From contig NC_065541.1 of the NCBI RefSeq assembly GCF_932294415.1, forward strand, positions 53,608,290-53,672,289: a stretch of DNA of 64,000 nt, read 5' to 3'. The DNA comes from Quercus robur. Its lineage: Eukaryota; Streptophyta; Magnoliopsida; Fagales; Fagaceae. Position 1 is the first letter of the stretch. Every line of letters begins with the position of its first letter. A program made the translations under genes and the position numbers. The notes beneath the pieces were generated by a model that saw only the letters and a list, made by a program, of their open reading frames with translations, was not told where the DNA came from and ran no database searches. Shown here one piece after another: positions 47,588-59,259 of this stretch.

Positions 47588-50500
47588 GTTGGCTGTGCTG
47601 GAACGTGCGCGGGCTTGGGAACCAGCGCACCGTTCGTGAACTCAGATCCATGGTTCGAAATCAAGATCCCACTACTCTTTTCTTAGCCGAGACTTGGGCA
47701 GGAGAAGAACGTTTGAAACGGCTTTGTCGAGAACTTCTATTTGACCATTTTTGGATTGTCCCTCAGGTAAATAAAACCGGTTGTCTAGATCTATTCTGGA
47801 AAAAATCGGTCCACATTGAGGTAATTTCTTCCTCCCCCAATCATATTGACACAATTGTTGGTAGTATTCCAGAAGCCCAATGGTGTTTTATAGGTATTTA
47901 TGGTTCTGCGGAAGCAGCAAGAAAACCAGAAACTTGGTCCTTGATCAGGTCCCTCCATCTTATTGTTTCCCTTCCCTGGCTATGCACAGGGGACTTCAAT
48001 GAAATTCTGTGGTCCCATGAGAAATTGGGTCTCGGTCCAAGACAAGAGGGTTGTATGAAGGCTTTTCGTGATACCCTTGACGAATGTGGGCTTAAAGACC
48101 TTGGATATCAGGGAGATAAATTCACTTGGAAAGGTAGAAGGCAGGGCGGTATGGTGTTTGAAAGGCTTGACAGGGCAGTAGCTAACAACCAATGGTACTT
48201 CCTCAACCCGGGCACGGCAATTCACCATCTTAATACCCACTCCTCAGATCATAAACCAATTATTATCAACCCCGAAGGTATAATCCCGAAGCTGAATAGG
48301 CCCTTCAAATTCGAAAAGATGTGGCTAAGTGATGGAGGTTGTAGCCGGACTGTGAAGGACACCTGGGGCCTCTCCTTTCCAGAAGCTTCAATGGCCGTGG
48401 TAGCAGGTAAATTAAAAAACTGCGGTGATAAACTCCTCTCTTGGAGTCGCCTTTCTTTTGGTAACATTAAGAGATCAATTGAGTTGAATTCGAAGAAACT
48501 TAACAGAGCCGAATTAGATGCTGCAAAAGGAAAGGGTGATGCAAATTTAATTTGGACTTTGAAAGCAGAGCTTAATGACTTGCTGGACAAAGAAAGTCAA
48601 ATGTGGCACCAACGGTCAAGAATTCTGTTTTTGAAGGAGGGAGACCGTAATACTAGATACTTCCACAGTAAAGCCTCCCAGAGATTTCGTAGAAACAGGA
48701 TTTTGGGTTTAAGAAACGAGGCAAATGTCTGGTGTTCGGAGGACTCCCAAATTAAGGAGATTGCAACCCATTACTACCATACTCTATTCTCCACATCACA
48801 ACCCACAGAATTCGATAATATTCTGGAGGCCGTCCAACCCTCAGTTACGCAGGAGATGAATGACCAACTCCTTCGACCCTTCTCACGAGACGAAGTAGAG
48901 GCTGCCATGAATCAGATGGAACTTGCCACTGCCCCTGGCCCTAACGGTATGCCCCCTCTATTCTATCAATCTTTTTGGTCTCTTATTGGTGATGAGGTGT
49001 GCTCTGCAGTTCTAGAATGTTTAAATAATTGCAAAATTCCTGCTGTGATTAATCATACAAATATCACATTGATTCCTAAAGTGAAATCTCCAGAAAACAT
49101 TACTGAATTCAGGCCTATCAGCCTTTGTAACGTAGTCTATAAACTAGTTTCCAAAGTCCTAGCTAATAGACTTAAGATGATCTTACCTGCTGTAGTTTCA
49201 GAAAATCAAAGCGCTTTCCAAGCTGGGAGAGTCATCACTGATAACGTACTCATGGCCTTTGAAACCCTTCACTATATGAAAAACCACCAGTCCGGCAAGA
49301 CGGGTTTCATGGCTTTGAAGTTGGATATGAGTAAGGCCTACGACCGTGTTGAATGGCTTTATCTTGAGAAGATCATGAGAAAGATGGGCTTTGCTGAGAA
49401 TTGGGTAGCCTTAATGATGGAATGCGTTACCACGGTGAGCTACTCCATTCTTATAAATGGAGAACCTACAAATGTGATCCGTCCATCGAGAGGCATCAGA
49501 CAAGGGGACCCTCTCTCCCCGTATTTGTTTCTACTGTGCACAGAAGGTCTCCACAGCCTTTTACACCAAGCGGAAGCTTTGGGTCATATCCGAGGAATCT
49601 CCATTTGCAAAAAAGGCCCAAGGCTCACCCACTTGTTTTTTGCTGACGATAGCTTGATTTTCTGCCGAGCCTCCATGCTTGAATGCCAAAAAATCCAGTC
49701 TCTCCTCTCTTGCTATGAGAAAGCTTCGGGGTAGCTCCTAAATATGCACAAAACGAGTCTATTCTTTAGTAAGTCTACCCCCCCGGACACCCTTAACCAA
49801 ATTAAGGCTTCTCTTGGAGTCCAAGAAGTGAAACAACGTGAGAAATACCTGGGTTTACCAACCTTAATAGGAAAAAACAAGAAGGCAAGCTTCAGGTACA
49901 TTAAGGAAAGGGTTTGGGCGAAACTTCAAGGATGGAAAGAACAGCTTCTCTCTCAAGCAAGCCGAGAAGTGCTTCTCAAGGCAGTCATCCAAGCAATACC
50001 GACCTATGCCATGAGTTGTTTCAAGCTACCAATCACCCTTTGCAATGAAATTGAATCCCTAATTAAGAAATTCTGGTGGGGGCAGCGAGGTGAGCAGAGG
50101 AAAATCCACTAGGCCAAGTGGAGCACGTTTTGTAAACCAAAGAGTTTAGGTGGCATGGGTTTTAGGGATCTTCAAAAGTTTAACGAGGCGATGCTATCGA
50201 AACAAGTGTGGCGCCTACTAGCATGCGAGGACTCCCTTTTCTTCAAATTTTTCAAAGCCAAATTCTTCCCTACAGGCAGCATTCTTGAGGCAAAAGAAGG
50301 GAACGGGTCCTTTGCATGGAAAAGCATCCTCAAGGGCAGAAGGATTATCCAACAAGGCATGTTGTGGAGAGTGGGCAACGGTGCATCAATTCATATTTAC
50401 CATGATAATTGGCTGCCTGATCCTAGCCTCAAGAAAATCATCTCTAAACCCCTCTTTTTGGACAGCCGGGTAAAGGTTTCAACTCTTATCGACAATGTGG

Positions 50501-51672
50501 GACAGTGCTGGTCTTAAAAGATAATTGACACAAACTTCCTTCCCTATGAAGCGGCCATAATCAAGGCCATTCCTCTCAGCTTGGGCAATTGCGAAGATGT
50601 TAGGTTCTGGCCGCTAAACAGTGATGGTATTTACTCTATAAGGTCTGGTTATCACTTGTTGGTGAATATGGAACTTGATGAGCTCCCCAGGGCCTCAGAC
50701 CCCTCCAGTTCTAGGCGGCTGTGGAAAGGCATTTGGAGATTAAAAGTTCCGAATAGAGTAAAGAACTTAATTTGGAGAACGGGGTCTGACTCACTGCCAT
50801 CGAAATCAAACCTCAGGAAAAGGAAAATACCAATCGATGCTACTTGCTCAATCTGTGGTCTGGAACTGGAAACATCGCTCTGTGCAATCTGGTCATGCTC
50901 TTCACTATTGCAGGTTTGGAATGTTCACTTTGGTTGGCTTGTTAAAGAAGCGGGTAAGGCCTCAAGCTTTCTTGATGTTCTGCAAGTTTGCTTTGAAAGG
51001 AGTCACCATATGGATTTATTTGCCATGATTGTTTCCCAGATTTGGACTAGGCGCAACAAGCTCCGTGTGGGTGATGCAGTCGCTCCTCTAGCTTTGGTCA
51101 ACCAACTGGCGTCTGCCAGCCTTCTGGAATTCCAACAATCCTCCCTTAACCATCCAAAAACTCCCTCCCATCCAAAGGTCACAAAATGGTTGCCTCCTCC
51201 TTCGAACTGGATTAAAGTTAACTTCGACGGAGCAACATTCGGTGACTCTAGCTCTGCTGGTTTGGGAGCAATAATTCGCAATGACATGGGTCTAGTTATG
51301 GCTACTTTTACACAACTCATTCCACTGCCTACATCTGTAGAGATGGTGGAAGTATTGGCAGCTCGGGGTGCCCTCTGCTTTGCAAAGGATCTCGGCTTCA
51401 ACAAGGTAATTGTGGAAGGTGACTCTGAGATTATCATTAAAGCCCTTAGCAGTAATGGTCTCTCTGCTTCCAGCCTCGGACACATTTTGCAAGATATCAA
51501 ATCGGTGTCCTCATCGCTTGGAAGTGTTCTCTTTAATCATACTCGTAGACAGGGCAATAGAGTTGCCCACGGGCTTGCTAGAATGGCATGTAACTTTGTT
51601 AATTTCCAATCCTGGATGGAGGATGTTCCTCCAGGAGTGAAAGACATGTATGTTTCTGAAGTTATAAAATGA
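47584..51672 (+). pseudogene. LINE ORF2: endonuclease-reverse transcriptase-RNase H, three stops
   Basis: One frame runs from ATG 47584 to TGA 51670-51672 (1363 codons), broken only by TAG 49732-49734, TAG 50110-50112 and TAA 50515-50517. Domains: AP endonuclease (MSWLCWNVRGLGN, LAETW, GDFNE, SDHKPI; residues 1-225), reverse transcriptase (about 490-750; LDMSKAYDRV with D581, RQGDPLSPYLF, FADDS with D688/D689), zf-RVT-like region (RVKNLIWRTGSDSLPSKSNL, CSICGLE) and RNase H RVT_3 (VNFDGA, VEMVEVLAARGA, EGDSEIII, RQGNRVAHGLAR). The first stop falls in the conserved SG-Q position and the second in the conserved IH-W position, so two stops look like single C-to-T and G-to-A changes. The endonuclease and RT core precede the first stop and are intact. 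Confidence 0.92.
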
Positions 51673-51731
51673 TCCCCCCCCCCCCCTTTTTCTACGAGGG
51701 TGGTTTCTCCAAATAAAAAAAAAAAAAAAAA

Positions 51732-51742
51732 TACAATTGTAG
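51732..51742 (+). repeat. Right target-site duplication of the full-length LINE
   Basis: TACAATTGTAG directly after the poly-A tail, identical to the left copy. Confidence 0.93.
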
Positions 51743-52015
51743 TCTGTCCGTTCCCAGTGCACATTAGCACACGCCCCTTATAGTGCGCCGCAGTCAAAGG
51801 TCCGTACTATTCTAAAATCTAAAATCTAAACTAAAACAAAGTTTAACTAGAAAGTGGAATCAAAGGGAACTTCCGAGTTCCAACTTCCTCGACTTCGATC
51901 AGTACTCTGTTGTTCCTCTCCTTTCTTTCTTTCTATATTAACAAATTCTTTAACTTCTTCTTTTCCTTTTTTATTTATATCCAAAACTTGAAACCCCCAA
52001 ATCCAATACTTTAAT

Positions 52016-52040
52016 ATCTCTCTCTCTCTCTTTCTCTCTC
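52016..52040 (+). promoter_or_regulatory. CT-rich leader (Y patch) of the GET3 gene
   Basis: A CTCTCTCT tract about 50-75 bp before the ATG, typical of plant core promoters or leaders. TTTATTTATATCC at about 51970 is a weak TATA candidate. Confidence 0.4.
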
Positions 52041-52089
52041 AATTTCTGGATTTTTTTTTTTGGAGAGAACAAGCCAAAAAAAAAAAACA

Positions 52090-55000
52090 ATGGGTACAGA
52101 AATACCAGAAGGAACGTTACAGAACATAATGGAGCAAGAGTCTCTGAAATGGGTATTCGTGGGAGGCAAAGGTGGTGTGGGCAAGACCACCTGTAGCTCC
52201 ATCCTCTCTATCCTTCTCTCTAGGGTTCGCTCCTCTGTTTTGATTATCTCCACCGACCCTGCTCACAATCTCAGCGATGCCTTTCAGCAACGTTTCACTA
52301 AGACCCCCACTTTGGTTAATGGCTTCTCCAATCTCTTCGCTATGGTACTCTTTTTCCACTTCTACTTCAGTTTTATTTTTTGGGGTTTCTGGGTTTTTTT
52401 TTTTTTTGGTGGGTTTTTAAATTTCGAGTTTTTGATGAATTTGAGAGATACCCAGATTTCAAATTAGCTTTATTTGGTTGAATTTCATCTTGATTTGACT
52501 AGAATGTGGTTCTATTTGATGGATTTGGAAATATCCAGTTCTGCTTTTCTATATCTTTATGGACTACTTGTAGAAAATTTAGATTTTTCTTCTTCTTTTG
52601 ATTATGTAGGATAAATTCTCTTATAGAGTTTTTTATGCAATGATGAAAACTGCTGGTTTGATAATTGGCATCTGAGTTATTTGGGCTTTACTCTAAGGGT
52701 AAAACTTAAGTACAGTCTCTTAGGTGCTAGACCTTCAGTTCTCCAATTGATTGTATTGACTAGTGCATGAAAATGATTTTTTTTTTTTCTAATGACAATT
52801 AACTTTTCAGTCACGTGGCTCATTGGTCAATGCAGCCAAATGGTTGAATTTAATTAGGGAACCTAAGATACAACACTTAAGTAACTGTATCTAAGTTTTA
52901 TCCTTATTCTAAAAAAAAATAAGGATATACCTGAACCACCATATTTGGGTTTATATATCTTTACAAAATAGCAATGTACTTGCATTTTTATCTATTGTTC
53001 ATGTTGTGTTTTTAGTGAGTTAATGTTTGGATGTTGCATGTATAGATTATGTGATCTCATTCTTTAGGTATGGTCCTTTGTAGGAGGTGGATCCTAATGT
53101 TGAAAGTGAGGATGTGGGCAGTTCTGATGGAATGGATAGCTTGTTTTCTGAACTAGCAAATGCAATTCCTGGAATTGATGAAGCTATGAGCTTTGCAGAG
53201 ATGCTAAAGTAAGAGTCTTGTTTCCTTTTATTTGATTATATTGGACCTTCCAAATTCATCAGGTCATTGTTCCTCATTTCAGTTTCAAGTGTAACTGAGA
53301 ATTTTTATGATCACTATAGCTTGTACTTGACTAATGTCGAGGTCTTGGTGGACTCCAATTTTGATTGAGATAAGTAGGTGATTGGGGGTCTTGGAGGACT
53401 AATGTCTGCGAATAGGCTTTTCATTTGTACCAATTATAGGCATTCATCAGCAGTTCGCTGCTAGTGCAAATATCTTTGTGCATTTGTTAGAGTTGAATAG
53501 CTAGCCATGTCAAAGATAAGGTCTCCTGAGGAAGTGGCTCTTCTGCCATATAGTCAACATTTTATTGGTTGGCTAATCTATTGAGGGGGTGAATGAAGTG
53601 ATACAAATTTTAAAAGTTTGCTTTAAAACTTGGGTTCTTTAAAGTAACTAGGACAAAATTACCATATCTTGTACCAATTGATGCAAGTAAAATACGTTAC
53701 TATGATATTGACCCTTTACTCACTTTATGAACTAAAGCTATCTTCATGCTTGTTTCTCACGTACTCTCCAATATTATGATACCTAATCATAGAATTGGAG
53801 TCTTAGACAAATTTTAGGTTGTAAAGGAGATATTTAATTTGATATTTTATTCAAGTTGTTTGCGAGAGACCTTGAGGTTAACTTCTGTTAACCATATCCA
53901 AGTGTACATAACATTTTGTAGCATATAAACTAAAATGAAAATGAAGACATTAAGCATATTTATGTTATACATTATTTGCAAGATTATACAGCAGGTCACA
54001 GCCTGCATCAATTTTGAGTGGCCTATTGATGCTTATGCATCTCTTCTTTTTTGAAACAATCACCCAGAAATTTGTGCTCTTTCTTTGCAGACTTCCTTTA
54101 AATGCTGTTAACCTACTTAATTTATTTACATATATTTTTCTGATTTACCTGCATGGACTAACTTCTTGCAGATTGGTGCAAACAATGGATTATTCTGTTA
54201 TAGTATTTGACACTGCCCCAACTGGCCATACACTGCGGCTGTTGCAATTTCCGTCAACCTTAGAAAAGGGTCTCACGAAAATGATGTCCTTGAAAAATAA
54301 ATTTGGTGGTGTAATCAGTCAGGTATGTTCTTTGTATGATAGAGCATAATCCTACTCTCTCAATGAATTTGGAACTATTTGTGGTGTGTATGGCACAGAA
54401 ATCATTGGATTTGGCAACCTGAATTTTATGTATTCTCCTTGTTGCCTTAGATTTGGACAATTGTTCTGAAATCATCTCTAAAACCAGACCCCCTTGCTGG
54501 GCATCTTTAACCATTTCTGCTGCAATAATGGAAGAGTAGAAGTAGGTCATGTTGCTTTTGCAGTTTCTATTGTTAATTGTCTTACTTGCACCATCCCCTA
54601 TGTGTAAACTTCTAGTAAATGTGAATTTGGTTTCATTACTTTAAATATTTATTTTGCTTGTAAGCTAGAAATGGTTCAATTTATAGTATTGATATATCTT
54701 TGTTGGTGATGTTAATGATGTAAATGGTAAGCTTTAAAATTATTCATGGCAGATGTCCCGCCTTTTTGGTGTTGAAGAAGATTTTGGCGAGGATGCAATT
54801 CTGGGAAGGCTTGAAGGCATGAAAGATGTGATTGAACAAGTTAATAAGCAATTCAAAGACCCAGTAAGATCACCTTATTCATATTTCATTTACTCTTCTC
54901 TATGTTAAATGATGATCATTTCATTATTCTTTTTTGCAGATTTCCAATTATTTCTGTTGAATCATGTATGCTGTGAAATTTTATAAAAGTTGAAGCCAGA

Positions 55001-57563
55001 CTCTAAATGCTTAAGGTTTTTAAAGCTAGGGTTCTAAATTCATCAAGAGGGATGTGTGAACTATAGTTTTGAGAATGGGTATGGAGCGCTGGAAGCTTAG
55101 GGGGAATAGGAAGTCTAATGAGAAATTTGTATAAAGTGCTTAGGAAGCTTTTGTTATTATTGTTCATGAGCTTTAGGGTTCAAGTGATAGCCTAATGATA
55201 ATAGCATCCTTTGTGGTATACATTTGTGGTAATGGCATCCTTTGTGGTGTCCCGTGTCTGTCGTTCAAACCCCACCTCCCCCTCCCCAACCATCTACCTA
55301 TAAAAAAAATTGTTGTTCATGAACTACAAAGTTCCTAGCCCAAAAATAAACTTAAAATGGATAAATAAATAAACTTTGGATAGTTACATCAGCTGCATAT
55401 ATAAATTACCTCCTTCCCCGTCTCAGATTTTTTTCTTTTTCTCTTTAAAGATCTACGTGATCTCAGCATCAATTATCATTATTGTTTTTATGAGCATTAC
55501 TATAGGTCAAGTGATGTATTACTCATAGCTGATACTAATGGGAATTTATTAACTAATTTAACCATGATTACATTCTTTCATCAATAGTAATATGATAATC
55601 TTTGTAAGAGGGAAATTGAAACTCTTGGAGAAATAGACTATTGGAAGCACAACGCTGTTGTAGGTATCCACTATACAGAAACTGTTTCGATGATTTGGTG
55701 TGCTCTTTTTATATAATCAATACAGCTATTTATTACTTATAAAAAAGGGTGTTTTTTAACTCATGGCTTCTTGCAGTAACAATGAAGCATGATTTGCAAT
55801 TCTACTGAAGCATGATTTGCACCCCTCTGGTGCCTGCAAGCAGTTGCATTAACTATGGGTGTGAATTACTTTGGCATTTTTGCTGATATTTTGTCCTGTG
55901 GCTACTTTCTCCTTTGCAGTAATTGCTATGTTTAGGAAGTTAAGGCGTTTTAATGACATCAAAATTGACCTTTTACTTAGTCATTTTGAGGAGACTTAAA
56001 TTCAATGAGACATCTGAACGTAATGATCACTAGCTTGCGAATTGCTCAAAGCATCAAGATTTAAGGCTCAAATGGTCATTAGTCATTACAAGCTAATACA
56101 CTATATAAATGTAAAAGATGCTTTAATTTTTTTTTTAATAACTTTTTTTCAAGTTTTTGGTTCTTTATTGATATGATTTCTGGATAAATGATTTTTTTTG
56201 GGGGATCAGCAAGTGAAGAGCTTTATTAAAGAAAAAAGTATAAAAATATGTTGTTGCTACCTTACTTATCAAAAAAATACATATGTTGTTGCTACTTTAT
56301 CTAGATGTATGCTAGACATGGTTCTCCCTTATGTTTTCCTTCTTAAATCTAGAGGAGTTAAAAGCACTAGGACTTGTGAGGTTTATTGTAATTTTATTTG
56401 ACTTGCCAAAACTTAATCAATCAAGTTTGCATTTAGTTTCTGAATGTTTTATAGTTATTTCTGAAGCACTTGATCTGATGTTCCTTGTTAATTATGACTC
56501 AAAATTATATTGAATGTCTGATTGTTTTGTATTTATTTCTTAATGCACTTGTATTTCCCTGTTGGCAGGAGTTGACAACCTTTGTCTGTGTTTGCATTCC
56601 AGAGTTCCTCTCTCTTTATGAAACAGAGAGACTGGTCCAGGAACTCGCCAAGTTTGAGATAGATACACACAACATTATCATTAACCAAGTACTTTATGAT
56701 GAAGATGGTGAGTTTACATGTTCTCATACTTCATTTTACCCTTGGAATAATTTTTTTATTAGAACAAGAGTTATAAATCTATTGGGCTCTTTCCTAATTG
56801 TAGACGTAGAATCCAAGTTACTTAAAGCTAGAATGCGGATGCAACAAAAGTACCTTGACCAGTTCTATATGTTGTATGATGACTTTAACATCACCAAGCT
56901 CCCATTGCTGCCAGAAGAGGTAATTTACAATGCCAAAAAATTATAAATCTTTAAAAAGAAAATATCTTATTTTGAAATCATCTTTTCAATTGTCATACAT
57001 TAACCAATCTTATCAGGTGTAGACGTATAGTCTAACAGATCGTTAATTTTCAAGACTATTGATGATTAATTCCAAATGATTTTAGATCGAACTTGTGGAA
57101 AGACATGATGTTTCTATTTTTTCCAACATACATTGCTCTAAGTTGAACTCATGTCATTCTTACACATCTTTTCTCCAAATTATTTCCAATGCTAATTGCT
57201 GAATTTATTATATTTTCCTTAAATTTCTTGCTTGTTTCTTCAGGAGGTGGTATCCTCCTAGCTTGTGAATTCTTAGTTGATCATCATACCAAACTGAGAA
57301 CCTAAATCTGAAATTCAGTAATTCTAGATGGGGTGTAAAAAAATTATTTTTACTTATTATTATTGGCCCTTTTGACATTTTTTGATTTGTAGGTTACTGG
57401 CGTTGAAGCTCTGAAAGCATTTTCATGTCATTTTCTGTCACCATATCAACCTTCCACCGGCACAGTGGAAGCGTTGGAGAGAAGGGTATCCACACTAAGG
57501 CAGCAGCTGCAAAATGCGGAAGCAGAACTAGAAAAACTGAGAAAGGGAAAACAAAAGGTCTGA
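52090..57563 (+). CDS. GET3A: GET3/ASNA1-type tail-anchored protein targeting ATPase, 355 aa
   Basis: Complete spliced gene. Coding exons: 52090-52344, 53084-53208, 54172-54322, 54753-54863, 56569-56707, 56804-56919, 57393-57563 (1068 nt with TGA). Junctions are GT-AG and in phase. The deviant Walker A loop [10 protein letters not shown] is at residues 25-34, switch I DPAHN at 56-60, switch [10 protein letters not shown] at 140-147. The segments [18 protein letters not shown] and [14 protein letters not shown] match the cytosolic eukaryotic Get3 family, which carries tail-anchored membrane proteins to the ER receptor in an ATP-driven dimer. At the place where yeast and animal proteins have a zinc-binding CxxC, this one has VESKLLKAR (262-270) and no cysteine pair. 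No transit peptide is seen, so the cytosolic GET3a class fits. The C-terminal 40 residues form a Lys/Glu-rich coiled helix. Introns 1 and 4 hold a MITE and a SINE. Confidence 0.95.
52697..52903. mobile_element. Tourist-like MITE in GET3 intron 1
   Basis: Left end GGGTAAAACTTAAGTACAGT and right end inverse GGATAAAACTTAGATACAGT are the same TIR family as the 15705-15881 element. Flanks are TAA (52694-52696) and TTA (52904-52906), so the 3-bp target is imperfect. Confidence 0.7.
55173..55308 (+). mobile_element. SINE in GET3 intron 4, 17-bp TSD
   Basis: Begins TTAGGGTTCAAGTGATAGCC, an A-box-like region, with a B-box-like GTCGTTCAAACCCCACC near 55260 and an A-rich tail (TATAAAAAAA). The flanks ATTATTGTTCATGAGCT (55156-55172) and ATTGTTGTTCATGAACT (55309-55325) match at 15 of 17. 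An internal TGGCATCCTTTGTGGT repeat is present. Confidence 0.75.
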
Positions 57564-57921
57564 TGATGCTCTGGTCAAAGTATGGCCTCTGTTGCATTTT
57601 CCTTTCTTCATTCTTTTCCAAGTGACAATCAGGTGGCACCATACCCCGCTTTATGCTGCCAAGAGAAGTTCATCTTCTGCTTTTGTTTTGGTTCATGTTT
57701 TCTGTAGCTTAACTAATTTATAATTTTTTACGTGAACCTTTCAGATATAATAAATGGTATATTTTACTTTCATTGTGTGTTACACCCAGTGACAATGTGA
57801 CATATCAATCATGTGATAAATGTGATCAATGATTTTGAAAGTATGGTTCATTTATGATTTTCTTATCTTATCAAGAACTATCTCTACAATGGTAAATTCC
57901 TTTTCTTTCTTTCTTTTTTTT

Positions 57922-57955
<34 letters not shown>

Positions 57956-58878
57956 TGGTGATAATTCCATAGACGAGAGTGGTGGTATTTGAACGACGTC
58001 TTCATTGGAAACACAGTTTTCTGTGGCATTTTGTTTCTCTCCTATTTGTATCTTTTTTAGGATTTTAATAAGAGAACTCATCCTATTTCTTTCATCATTT
58101 ACGGAGCTGAGACCAAGACACTATCTAAAAAAACAAGAATTTCAAGTTTTGATGCTACATAAAAAAATGTGCTCCTCCCACGCTTGTTCTGTTTTGTCTA
58201 AGTGGTAGGAAGGAATCTTTGAAGGCAATTGTTTTCTGCTACGTAAGTAATGTAGTATAATAGTAATAATAGTGTAGCTTTAAAAAATAAAATAAAAGCA
58301 AATTAATGGTGAGGGTTATGCTACACTTTAAAAAAGAAAGCATCAGGAATGCTCTTATTTTTTTCTCTTAACCCTTCAAGGTAAATAGAAAGAGGATCGC
58401 TTGTGAGTAAAAAAAAAAAATGTTAAAAATTTCATCGAGAAAGAGAGGCTTTGAAATTTTGCGGCTTGAAAGAGCAAAAGCAACCAAGATGGATATCCAT
58501 TAGCATAATCCTTGTAGCATAAGTTACAACTCCAAAGCTTACTCATGTATCTGCCTTTCTATCTTTGATTAAGAATCAATTGTTTAGGAAAAGAACTAGG
58601 ACAACTTGTAATATTTTATGGAACAAAATAAAATATAGGTATGAATGAGAGAAACCAATGAGTTTATGTTCCTTTTAATAAAAGTTGTGTTCCATTTTGC
58701 TTCCTCTGTTTTTTTTTTTTTTTTTTTTTGGCAACACCATATCCTAATAATTCCCAACTCCAACTCCACATCGAACTGGATGTCGATTTATTAGAAGAAA
58801 GAAGTGGAAACAATTGATTGCTATAAGAATTATAAAATAAAGAATAATATTCAAAGTTGGACACATATGTCAAGCATT
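57564..58878. other. GET3 3' UTR and intergenic DNA with a SINE-like piece
   Basis: After the stop comes a probable 3' UTR. A run of 31 T at 57924-57954 is followed by GTGGTGATAATTCC and, on the minus strand, a B-box-like CGTTCAAATACC, which together suggest a minus-strand SINE at about 57955-58055. A second T run lies at 58711-58729. No coding sequence is supported. Confidence 0.45.
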
Positions 58879-58918
58879 GTTGAGATGGCCGAGTTGGTCT
58901 AAGGCGCCAGATTAAGGT

Positions 58919-58951
<33 letters not shown>

Positions 58952-58959
58952 TCTCAACA
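58879..58959 (+). tRNA. tRNA-Leu (anticodon AAG)
   Basis: The 7-bp acceptor stem GTTGAGA/TCTCAAC is perfect. Anticodon stem CCAGA/TCTGG encloses TT-AAG-GT with the anticodon at 58914-58916. The long variable arm TCCGAAAGGGCG is typical of leucine tRNAs. A box TGGCCGAGTTGG (58886-58897) and B box GGTTCAAATCC (58938-58948) are canonical, discriminator A at 58959, no intron. The gene looks functional. Confidence 0.97.
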
Positions 58960-58963
58960 CCTC

Positions 58964-58996
58964 CTTTTCGCTCTTTTTTTTTTTTTTTTTTTTTTT
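58964..58996 (+). terminator. Pol III T-run terminator of tRNA-Leu
   Basis: TTTT at 58964-58967, five bases after the tRNA end, backed by a long T run at 58975-58996. Confidence 0.75.
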
Positions 58997-59259
58997 TGGG
59001 TAATTCGAATCCCATCTATTATTATTCCTGGAGGAACAATTTTACATTTTAAAAACTTCTAAAATGACTTGGTAGTAATTTGTTATCTTGTTAATCCTCT
59101 TTCTAAAAAGTTTAGTATTCTGCATAGTTAATCAGGTTGGATTGCAAAATAGTGAAAATACTGCAATCAAGAACAGAAAAAATCTTTTTTAAACTCTTTG
59201 ACGATTTAGAAGTCACAACACAACACTGATACATTACCCTCTCTATTATTTGGTCCTTG

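Larger units (their letters stand above)
45997..51731 (+). mobile_element. Full-length L1-type LINE, 5.7 kb, with 11-bp TSD
   Basis: Bounded by a perfect TACAATTGTAG duplication (45986-45996, 51732-51742). Order: about 210-bp 5' UTR, ORF1 (RNA-binding), ORF2 (endonuclease, reverse transcriptase, zinc-binding region, RNase H), 40-bp 3' UTR with CCCC-rich and AAATAAAA sequence, and a poly-A tail (about 51715-51731). Complete length and clean ends show target-primed insertion without 5' truncation. Both ORFs carry inactivating changes. It is inserted about 360 bp upstream of the GET3 ATG, in the same orientation. Confidence 0.95.

Noticed and set aside
51003..51500. 165-codon minus-strand frame opposite LINE ORF2
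   Set aside because: Antisense shadow of the RNase H region; no independent family resemblance.
58664..58960. 98-codon minus-strand frame starting MLRVGFEPTPFRTRT
   Set aside because: It begins as the antisense translation of the tRNA-Leu gene (the familiar FEPTPFRT artefact) and continues into T-run DNA.
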